Source of the DNA: Mucilaginibacter lappiensis
GTDB taxonomy: Bacteria; Bacteroidota; Bacteroidia; Sphingobacteriales; Sphingobacteriaceae
DNA length: 64,000 nt
Assembly (NCBI RefSeq): GCF_900155965.1
Contig: NZ_FTMG01000008.1
Coordinates: 126,410-190,409 of the forward strand
Direction of reading: 5' to 3'
Positions 27,528-35,361 of this stretch are shown here, one piece after another. A model generated the notes under the pieces. It searched no databases. It was not told the DNA's origin and saw only the letters and a list, made by a program, of their open reading frames with translations. A program made the position numbers and the translations under genes. Every line of letters begins with the position of its first letter. Position 1 is the first letter of the stretch.

Positions 27528-29465
27528 ATGATGAAATTTAAATACTTATTTATTTTAGCTATATCGTTCGGCGCTTTCTTACCGGTAAAAGCCCAGGACA
27601 AAGCCAACCTTTGGAAAGGTTTTGAAAAAGTAACCGTAAGCATCGACGGGCACAACGCTTATTATGTAAAACCAAAACAGGCATTGCCAGGCAATCCATG
27701 GGTGTGGCGCGCATCCTTCCCGGATTGGCATACCGAAATTGACAGTATATTGTTGACCAAAGGATTTTATGTAGCCTTTGTTAATGTCGATAATCAATAT
27801 GGTAATCCGCAAGCATTGCAGGTTTGGGATAAATTCTATGCGTATTTAACCGAAAAACAATCATTTGCTCATAGGGTAGCATTGGAAGCGGTGAGCCGTG
27901 GTGGTTTGTATGTGTATGGCTGGGCCAAGCGCAATCCGGATAAGGTAAGCTGTATTTATGGCGAAACCCCGGTTTGCGATTTTAAAAGCTGGCCCGGTGG
28001 CAAAGGTAAAGGTCCGGGTGATGCCAATAGCTGGAAAGAGCTGAAAGAAGTATACCATTTTACCGAAGAACAGGCACTAGCTTATAAAGATAACCCTATA
28101 GACAACCTGGATGGGCTGGCCTCGTTTCGTGTACCCGTACTGCATACCATCGGCTTGAACGATAAGTTGGTACCTCCTGATGAAAATACATACCCTTTTG
28201 CCAAAAATTACCTGGCTTTGGGTGGCCCGGTGAGCATTCAGCCCATAACCCAGGGCCCGGTAGAATTACAGGGACATCATGTTAAAATTGATCGCCCTGA
28301 GTATTATGCCGACTTTATCTACAGCAATTCATACCCGGTAAAAAATGAGTTGCGGTACAGCAATTATGTGACCACAGCCAGTAAACTCAATAACTTTTAT
28401 TACGCGGTTACGGTAAAAAAGAAGGCCACGGTTTCGTTCCTTGGAGGATCCATCACCTTTAACCCAGGCTGGCGCGATAAGATCTGCCGGTATCTGAAAG
28501 AAACCTATCCCGAAACAGATTTTCATTTTATAGCTGCCGGTATCCCATCCTTAGGCAGTTTACCGCATGCTTTCCGCGTACAGCGCGATATCCTGGATTC
28601 GGGCAAAACCGACCTGCTGTTTTTAGAGGCAGCGGTGAATGATCGGGGTACCGACAGCACCACACAGGTACGTGCTTTGGAAGGGACAGTAAGACATGCC
28701 CGCAATGCCAATCCGTATACTGATGTGATCCTGATGGCCTTTGTAGATCCTCAGAAAATGGAAAATTACGCCAAAGGCAAGTTATCGCCCGAATTATTTA
28801 ACCATGAACTGATAGCCAGGCATTATAACCTGCCCTATGTAAACCTGGCACTGGAAGTGAACGATAAGATCAAAAATAAAGAACTCACCTGGGCCGATGA
28901 TTTTAAAGATATCCACCCGGCATATTATGGTCAGGAGCTTTACTTTGCCACCATAAGAACGCTGTTACAGGAATGCGTGGAGGATAAATACAAGGTGCCG
29001 TTTAAGATACCCGTACCCCAGGTAATTGATAAGGCCCGCTATGAAAATGGCAGCTATTACGACCTGGCCAATGCCAAACTGGGCAAAGACTGGCAGATTA
29101 CCCCAGATTGGGACCCGAAAGATGGTCTTTCTACCCGTCCGGGTTTTGTGCATGTGCCGGTACTGAATGCCGATGAACCGGGGGCAGAATTAACACTCCC
29201 GTTTAAAGGTAACGCGGTAGGTATTGCTGTAGTAGCCGGTGGCGACGCGGGCACGATATCCTACGCCATTGATAACGGCCCATATAAAGATAAAGATCTG
29301 TTCACGGAGTTTAGCAGTTGGTTGCATCTGCCTATTTATCATATACTGGGCGATAATTTGAGCAATGGCAGCCATGTGCTTAAAATTAAAATCAGCGATA
29401 AAAAGAACGGTTCGAGCAAGGGGCATGCCTGCCGCATTGTCCATTTTTTGGTAAACAATAAATAA
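27528..29465 (+). CDS. Secreted dual esterase: alpha/beta hydrolase fused to SGNH hydrolase
   Basis: 645 aa with a signal peptide ending near KAQ (residue 23). Domain 1 (about 30-265) is an alpha/beta hydrolase with nucleophile Ser123 in EAVSRGGL (Ala replaces the first Gly of GxSxG), Asp212 in GLNDKLVPP and His250/251 in QGHHV. Domain 2 (about 290-485) is an SGNH/GDSL esterase: Ser308 in FLGGSIT, Gly in AAGIPSLGS, Asn371 in AAVND, and Asp461/His463 in DIHPAYYG. The last 150 residues look like a beta-sandwich. Both active sites appear intact. It sits 5 bp before GH29 and probably removes acyl (likely acetyl) groups from the glycan. Confidence 0.85.
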   Translation: MMKFKYLFILAISFGAFLPVKAQDKANLWKGFEKVTVSIDGHNAYYVKPKQALPGNPWVWRASFPDWHTEIDSILLTKGFYVAFVNVDNQYGNPQALQVWDKFYAYLTEKQSFAHRVALEAVSRGGLYVYGWAKRNPDKVSCIYGETPVCDFKSWPGGKGKGPGDANSWKELKEVYHFTEEQALAYKDNPIDNLDGLASFRVPVLHTIGLNDKLVPPDENTYPFAKNYLALGGPVSIQPITQGPVELQGHHVKIDRPEYYADFIYSNSYPVKNELRYSNYVTTASKLNNFYYAVTVKKKATVSFLGGSITFNPGWRDKICRYLKETYPETDFHFIAAGIPSLGSLPHAFRVQRDILDSGKTDLLFLEAAVNDRGTDSTTQVRALEGTVRHARNANPYTDVILMAFVDPQKMENYAKGKLSPELFNHELIARHYNLPYVNLALEVNDKIKNKELTWADDFKDIHPAYYGQELYFATIRTLLQECVEDKYKVPFKIPVPQVIDKARYENGSYYDLANAKLGKDWQITPDWDPKDGLSTRPGFVHVPVLNADEPGAELTLPFKGNAVGIAVVAGGDAGTISYAIDNGPYKDKDLFTEFSSWLHLPIYHILGDNLSNGSHVLKIKISDKKNGSSKGHACRIVHFLVNNK

Positions 29466-29469
29466 ACAT

Positions 29470-30771
29470 ATGATGAAGAAAAAAGCGGGGTTGATGATGG
29501 CCCTGGTATTAAGCATTTGCGCGGTATTTGCCCAGGAGGTTAAAACACCTAAGGTGGTTATGGATCAGTTTATGGACAAGCGCTTTGGCATGTTCATCCA
29601 TTTTGGCCCGGTAACCCAGCGCGGTACCGAAATTGGCTGGAGCCGCAATAAAGAGGTAGCCCAGGCCGATTATGATAACCTGTACCACGAGTTTGATCCG
29701 CGATTATTTAATGCCGATACCTGGGTGAAAACCGCTAAAGATGCCGGTATGAAATACCTCACCATCACCGCTAAGCATCATGATGGCTTTTGCTTATGGC
29801 CAACCGCTTATTCTGATTATAACATATCCAATTCGCCATTTAAAAGAGATATCGTTGGCGAGTTGGCACAGGCCTGCAAAAAGCAGGGTGTAACTTTTTG
29901 CATCTATTTTACGGTTTTAGACTGGCATGATCCTGATTATCCTATCCATAACCCTTACGATTCTACAAAGAATGTTAAAGGCGATATGACCGCCTTTAAA
30001 ACCCGAATGAAAAATGAGCTGAAGGAAGTGATCACCAAATACAAGCCCTTTATGCTTTGGTTTGATGGTTACTGGGAAAAACCCTGGACAAAAGAAGATG
30101 GCAAGGAAATATACCAGTTCATCAAAAGTGTTGATGCCAATGTTATCGTCAATAACAGACTGGGAAAAATCAGTGAAAAGCTGAATGAAGAATCTGTAGG
30201 TGATTTTTTAACGCCAGAGCAACGCATAGGGGAGATCAACATGAATGAACCCTGGGAAAGCTGCATTACCATTTGCAACCAATGGGCCTGGAAACCAAAC
30301 GACCAGATGAAGTCATTAAAACAATGTATCCAAACGCTGGTAACAACGGCGGCGGGCAATGGTAACCTGTTGTTTAATATTGGCCCAGCTATGGATGGCC
30401 ACATCGAGGCCCGGCAGGTGAAGCGCCTGCAGGAAATGGGCGATTGGTTAAAACAGTATGGCGAAAGTATTTACAGTACGCAAGGAGGGCCTTATGCGCC
30501 TAATGCCATCTACGGTGCTACCCGTAAGGGCAATAAAATATACCTGCATGTTTTTCAGCGTAAAGATGGGATGCTGACTATCCCCGCTATTCCGGGTGTA
30601 AAGATCACCAAATCCTATTTTATGAACGGGGATGCCGTAACGATTAAGGCAGATAAAAACAATTATCAGATCGGCCTGCCAGCCACCCTGCCCGATGAAA
30701 ATTGCTCGGTAATTGTTCTGGTGCTTGATAAAAACGCTCAAGGCATCCCGGTAATACTTACTAAAGCCTAA
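29470..30771 (+). CDS. GH29 alpha-L-fucosidase (copy 1), secreted
   Basis: 433 aa with a signal peptide (MMKKKAGLMMALVLSICAVFAQE). Retaining fucosidase of family GH29: MDKRFGMFIHFGPVTQRGTE at the barrel start, LTITAKHHDGFCLW with the substrate-binding His pair, VLDWHDPDYP, and FMLWFDGYW with the nucleophile Asp near residue 200. A small C-terminal beta domain follows (IYLHVFQRKDGMLTIP). Gaps of 5 bp before and 14 bp after place it in one operon with the esterase and GH95 copy 2. Confidence 0.93.
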   Translation: MMKKKAGLMMALVLSICAVFAQEVKTPKVVMDQFMDKRFGMFIHFGPVTQRGTEIGWSRNKEVAQADYDNLYHEFDPRLFNADTWVKTAKDAGMKYLTITAKHHDGFCLWPTAYSDYNISNSPFKRDIVGELAQACKKQGVTFCIYFTVLDWHDPDYPIHNPYDSTKNVKGDMTAFKTRMKNELKEVITKYKPFMLWFDGYWEKPWTKEDGKEIYQFIKSVDANVIVNNRLGKISEKLNEESVGDFLTPEQRIGEINMNEPWESCITICNQWAWKPNDQMKSLKQCIQTLVTTAAGNGNLLFNIGPAMDGHIEARQVKRLQEMGDWLKQYGESIYSTQGGPYAPNAIYGATRKGNKIYLHVFQRKDGMLTIPAIPGVKITKSYFMNGDAVTIKADKNNYQIGLPATLPDENCSVIVLVLDKNAQGIPVILTKA

Positions 30772-30784
30772 TTATTTACAACCG

Positions 30785-33118
30785 ATGATAACCAAACGTC
30801 TCACATCAATAACAAGCATTTTGTTATTAACCTCAACGCTAAGTTTTGCGCAAAAACAAGCATTGAGGCTGCATTACGATAAGCCTGCTGCCGTATGGGA
30901 AGAAACCTTGCCCCTGGGTAATGGTCGCCTGGGTATGATGCCCGATGGTGGGGTGAACGATGAAAAGATTGTGCTGAATGACATTACCCTGTGGTCGGGC
31001 TCGCCACAGGATGCTAATAATTACGAGGCTTACAAACAGCTGCCGCAGATAAAAGAGTTGCTGCTGGCCGGTAAAAATGTGGAGGCACAGGCGCTCATTG
31101 ATAAAGACTTTGTATGTAAAGGCCCGGGTTCGGGTGGTGCACGATGGGGTTGCTACCAGGTTTTAGGCGATCTGGACCTGAAATTTGACTATAGCAAACC
31201 CAATGCGCAGGTTACCAATTACCAAAGATCGTTATCTCTCAATACAGCCGTGGCTAATTGCAGCTACCTGGTTGATGGCGTTACTTACAAACGCGAATAC
31301 TTCACTAGTTTTGGCGACGATGTAAACATGATCAGGCTAACGGCCGATAAACCCGGCAAGCTGAATTTTAGCATCAATATATCCCGCCTGGAGCGGTCGG
31401 CCACCAGTACCAGCGGCAATACCTTGTTATTGCAGGGGCGTCTTGATAACGGTACCGATGGTAATGGTATGCAATACCAGGCCAGCGTTAAAGCTAAATT
31501 AACCGGTGGTACGCTTTCTTCTACAGCAAACAGCCTCTTGGTTAAAAATGCTACCGAAGTCATTATCTATATATCAGCAGCTACCGATTTCAGAAAGCCC
31601 GATTTTAAGCAAAGAATCCAGCGCGATTTGGATGCAGCTGTGAAAAAGCCTTACGCCGCACAAAAGCAGCAGCATATCACTAACTATCAAAAGCTATTTA
31701 ACCGGGTTGATATTAATTTAGGATCACCGGAAAGTACGGAAACTACCGATCAGCAACTGATCAGTTTTCATAAAGAACCCGGTAATCATAAAGATATGCC
31801 GGTGTTGTTTTTTCAGTTCGGCAGGTATCTGAGTATCAGCAGTACCCGTGTAGGTTTATTACCACCAAACTTGCAGGGCCTTTGGGCCAACCAGGTACAT
31901 ACCCCCTGGAATGGCGATTATCATTTGGATGTGAACGTGCAGATGAACCATTTCCCGGTAGAAGTATCTAACCTGTCGGAACTAAACCTGCCCTTGGTTG
32001 AGCTGGTACGCGGGTTGGTAAAACCCGGCGAAAAAACAGCCAAAGCCTATTACAATGCCGATGGCTGGGTGGCCCACGTGATCACCAATGTTTGGGGCTG
32101 GACGGAGCCCGGCGAAAGCGCTTCCTGGGGTGTAACCAAAGCCGGATCGGGCTGGTTGTGCAGTAACCTTTGGGATCATTATGCTTTTACTAATGATAAA
32201 GCTTATTTAAAAAGTATTTACCTGATTTTAAAAGGATCTGCACAGTTTTACAGCAGTATACTCATCAAAGATCCTAAAAGCGGTTATTGGGTTACTGCGC
32301 CTTCTTCATCGCCCGAAAATAGTTTTGTGATGCCCGATGGCAGCGGCCGCCACGCCAGTATCTGTATTGGTGCAACTATCGATAACCAGATTATGCGCGA
32401 GTTATTTACCAATGTAATTACTGCTTCTAAGACGCTTGGCATCGATAAATCATTCAGCGATACCCTGAAATTGCGCCTGAAACAAATACCGCCTGCCGGT
32501 ATCATCAGCAAAGACGGTCGCATACAGGAATGGCTGGAAGATTATCAGGAAACTGATCCGCAGCACCGCCACATTTCGCACCTGTACGGTATCTATCCAG
32601 CCTCGGAAATTACACCGGATGGTACACCCGAATTGGCCGAAGCTGCCAAAAAAACGCTTAATGTTCGTGGCGACGACGGCCCGAGCTGGTCTATCGCTTA
32701 CAAATTGTTATTCTGGGCAAGATTACACGATGGCAACCGTGCTTACAAGCTGTTTACGGAGATCATGAAACCAACCACCCGTACCGATATCAATTATGGT
32801 TCGGGTGGTGGTATTTATCCCAACCTGCTCTCTGCTGGGCCGCCGTTCCAGATCGATGGCAACTTTGGCACCACCGCAGGTATAGCCGAAATGCTGATAC
32901 AAAGCCATGCCGGTTATATCGACCTGCTGCCTGCCATACCCGATAGCTGGAAAACATCCGGCTCGGTTAAAGGCCTCAAAGCCCGTGGAAACTTTACGGT
33001 TGATTTTGCCTGGAAGGATGGTAAGGTTACCACTTACAAGATCACTTCCCCCGATCCGCGTAGCGTAAGGGTTAAAGTAAACGGAGCGATAAAAAATGTC
33101 ACTGCCCAAAAAAGCTAA
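30785..33118 (+). CDS. GH95 family enzyme (copy 2), secreted
   Basis: 777 aa with signal peptide (ITSILLLTSTLSFAQ). Same architecture as copy 1: N-terminal sandwich opening LRLHYDKPAAVWEETLPLGNGRLGMM, then the catalytic barrel. The catalytic segment reads YHLDVNVQMNHF, so the first of the two water-activating Asn of copy 1 is Asp here while the second Asn is kept. The acid Glu region is SSSPENSF, and PPFQIDGNFGTTAG keeps the conserved Asp. These differences suggest a substrate different from copy 1, for example another linkage or L-galactose (inference). It lies 14 bp after GH29. Confidence 0.92.
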   Translation: MITKRLTSITSILLLTSTLSFAQKQALRLHYDKPAAVWEETLPLGNGRLGMMPDGGVNDEKIVLNDITLWSGSPQDANNYEAYKQLPQIKELLLAGKNVEAQALIDKDFVCKGPGSGGARWGCYQVLGDLDLKFDYSKPNAQVTNYQRSLSLNTAVANCSYLVDGVTYKREYFTSFGDDVNMIRLTADKPGKLNFSINISRLERSATSTSGNTLLLQGRLDNGTDGNGMQYQASVKAKLTGGTLSSTANSLLVKNATEVIIYISAATDFRKPDFKQRIQRDLDAAVKKPYAAQKQQHITNYQKLFNRVDINLGSPESTETTDQQLISFHKEPGNHKDMPVLFFQFGRYLSISSTRVGLLPPNLQGLWANQVHTPWNGDYHLDVNVQMNHFPVEVSNLSELNLPLVELVRGLVKPGEKTAKAYYNADGWVAHVITNVWGWTEPGESASWGVTKAGSGWLCSNLWDHYAFTNDKAYLKSIYLILKGSAQFYSSILIKDPKSGYWVTAPSSSPENSFVMPDGSGRHASICIGATIDNQIMRELFTNVITASKTLGIDKSFSDTLKLRLKQIPPAGIISKDGRIQEWLEDYQETDPQHRHISHLYGIYPASEITPDGTPELAEAAKKTLNVRGDDGPSWSIAYKLLFWARLHDGNRAYKLFTEIMKPTTRTDINYGSGGGIYPNLLSAGPPFQIDGNFGTTAGIAEMLIQSHAGYIDLLPAIPDSWKTSGSVKGLKARGNFTVDFAWKDGKVTTYKITSPDPRSVRVKVNGAIKNVTAQKS

Positions 33119-33134
33119 ACAATTTAAACTATAC

Positions 33135-35225
33135 ATGAAGCCTATTGCAACAGCAACAAGACAATCCATCCCCAAAATAGCCCGGCCGGTTTTAGTGTTC
33201 GCACTACTACTGGCTTTGCCATTTGTAAATAAAGTGTCGGCGCAAGCACGTAAACAGCCCGCAGGTCAGGTTTTCATGCCTTATGGTAAAGGTAACGCTA
33301 TTCTCTATAATCTGAAAAACGGCTTGTACTCTGTGTCTAAAGATAAGTACTTAGCATACAGTAAGGTAAACGCCACCATCTCCCTAAACGGTAAAACCAT
33401 CTCCACTAAAGATTATACATCCCGCACCTATACCAAAACCGATATCACCGATGGCTTTGGCAAGGGTGTTAAATATATCATTACATTAATTGGTAAAGGC
33501 CTTAACCCCATCAAACAGGTGTTTTACACTTATCCTAATCACGAGTATTTTATCACCCAAATAGAAGCTGCCGGGAAAGGATTGCAAACCAATTCCATCA
33601 TCCCGTTCTCGGGTAATATAGCCGCGGTTGTTGGTGATGCGCGCAGTATTTTTGTGCCTTTTGATAACGATACTTTCATTCGCTATAACGCTAAACCTTT
33701 TACCACACCGTTCAGCAATATGAGTGCCGAAGTAGGGGCCGTGTACAGCAACGATAGCCGCAACGGTTTTGTAGTGGGCTCTATTGAACATGAAGTATGG
33801 AAAACCGGCATCCGCAGTACCGCCAAAAAAGACAGTGGTAATGCCATCCAGGTTTGGGCAGGATACACAGAAAATGGCGTGACCCGCGATAATATCGCGC
33901 ACGGAATCATCAGTGGTGATGTGATAAAATCGCCAAAAATACTGGTAGGTTATTTTGACGATTGGCGCACCGGCATGGAAGAATATGCCAAAGCCAACCG
34001 CATCGCAGAGCCTCCTTATGTTTTTAACTGGACAAAACCCACACCCGTAGGCTGGAACAGCTGGGGCGTGATGCAGGAAAAACTCACCTATGAGAAAGCC
34101 ACTAAAGTAGCCGACTTTTTTGCCGATAGCTTAGCCGGTTTCCGTACGGGTAAAACAGCCTTCATCGACCTGGATTCCTACTGGGATTTTATGGTAAAAG
34201 GTGGCCCGGAAGGCGATTACAGCAAGTTGAAACAATTTGCCGATTACTGTAAAAGCAAAGGCCTGGAACCCGGCGTATACTGGGCACCATTTACCGACTG
34301 GGGCTGGAAAGATGGCCCGCAACGCAAGGTGCCCGGCAGCAATTATACCTTTGGCGACATCTGGACAAAAGTAGGTAATGGCTACCATGATATTGACGGT
34401 GCCCGCGCTATTGACCCAACACATCCGGGCACCCGCGAACGCATTGACCTCATCATAGGTAAACTAAAAGCCTGTGGTTTTAAAATGATCAAGATCGACT
34501 TTTTGGGTCATGCTACGGCCGAGTCGACCCATTTTTATGATCCCACAGTAACCACCGGCATGCAGGCCTACCGCAAAGGCATGGAATATCTGATTGATAA
34601 ACTGGGCGACCAGATGCTCATTTACGCCGCCATTTCGCCGAGCATGGCTACCGGTCGTTATGTGCACACGCGTCGTATTGCCTGCGATGCCTTTAAAACC
34701 ATTAAAGATACCCAGTACACCCTCAATAGTGTAAGTTATGGCTGGTGGCAAACCTTTTTATACAATTATGTTGATGCCGATCATGTGGTACTTTCAACCG
34801 AGAGCGAAGGCGCCAACCGAGCCCGCTTTTTATCGGCTGTTATCACCGGTACGGTAATCACTGGCGACGATTTTTCGGTACACGGCCAATGGAGCGAAAG
34901 GGCTAAAGTCTGGTACCAAAATCCGGAAGTGATCAAACTGATCGAAAACGGCAAAACGTTTAAACCTGCTGAAGGCAACACTGACGAAAACGCCTCTGAA
35001 ATGTTTACCCAAAAAATTGGAAATAGTATCTATATTGCCATTTTCAATTATGGCAGTGAGCCCAAAACTTTTGCTCTGGACGGCAAACGCCTCGGTTTAA
35101 ACAGTAAAGATCAATACGAGTTACATGAGCTTCTACAGGGCGACATCCTGGGTAAAACATTAAACTTTAAGCTTGATGGTGGCGATGCGGCTTTGTATAA
35201 ATTGGATATCGATGCAAAGAAATAA
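33135..35225 (+). CDS. Clan GH-D glycosidase (GH27/GH36-like, putative alpha-galactosidase), secreted
   Basis: 696 aa from the ATG at 33135, which starts 16 bp after the GH95 stop and leads into a signal peptide (VLVFALLLALPFV, SAQA). The frame is also open from an ATG at 33096 that overlaps the GH95 gene; I consider that less likely. An N-terminal beta domain (to about 280) precedes a TIM barrel: TPVGWNSWGVM, FIDLDSYWDF, LEPGVYWAPFTDWGW, and FKMIKIDFLGH, whose Asp is the expected nucleophile. RRIACDAF supplies a candidate acid/base Asp. A C-terminal beta domain closes it. Alpha-galactosidase is the default activity; other alpha-glycosides are possible. Confidence 0.82.
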   Translation: MKPIATATRQSIPKIARPVLVFALLLALPFVNKVSAQARKQPAGQVFMPYGKGNAILYNLKNGLYSVSKDKYLAYSKVNATISLNGKTISTKDYTSRTYTKTDITDGFGKGVKYIITLIGKGLNPIKQVFYTYPNHEYFITQIEAAGKGLQTNSIIPFSGNIAAVVGDARSIFVPFDNDTFIRYNAKPFTTPFSNMSAEVGAVYSNDSRNGFVVGSIEHEVWKTGIRSTAKKDSGNAIQVWAGYTENGVTRDNIAHGIISGDVIKSPKILVGYFDDWRTGMEEYAKANRIAEPPYVFNWTKPTPVGWNSWGVMQEKLTYEKATKVADFFADSLAGFRTGKTAFIDLDSYWDFMVKGGPEGDYSKLKQFADYCKSKGLEPGVYWAPFTDWGWKDGPQRKVPGSNYTFGDIWTKVGNGYHDIDGARAIDPTHPGTRERIDLIIGKLKACGFKMIKIDFLGHATAESTHFYDPTVTTGMQAYRKGMEYLIDKLGDQMLIYAAISPSMATGRYVHTRRIACDAFKTIKDTQYTLNSVSYGWWQTFLYNYVDADHVVLSTESEGANRARFLSAVITGTVITGDDFSVHGQWSERAKVWYQNPEVIKLIENGKTFKPAEGNTDENASEMFTQKIGNSIYIAIFNYGSEPKTFALDGKRLGLNSKDQYELHELLQGDILGKTLNFKLDGGDAALYKLDIDAKK

Positions 35226-35234
35226 ATATAGGCT

Positions 35235-35306
35235 GTCACCCTGAGCACCGTCGAAGAGTAGAGCGCAGAGGCCTGCCCGCCATGCTTCGACGGTGCTCAG
35301 CATGAC
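35235..35306. repeat. Dispersed intergenic palindrome inside the glycosidase operon
   Basis: GTCACCCTGAGCACCGTCGA on the left pairs with the complement ending GCTCAGCATGAC on the right (about 20 of 22 arm positions match). It fills half of the 136-bp gap between the two GH-D genes and would form a stable hairpin in the transcript. Confidence 0.7.
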
Positions 35307-35361
35307 ACCCTTGAAAAAGAAAACACATTAACACTGAAAATAACCTTATAAATTGAGAAAT

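Noticed and set aside
33096..33134. Upstream ATG that would make the GH27/36-like gene overlap the GH95 stop
   Set aside because: It would add 13 residues before the signal peptide; the ATG at 33135 gives a normal signal and a 16-bp gap. Overlap remains possible but less likely.
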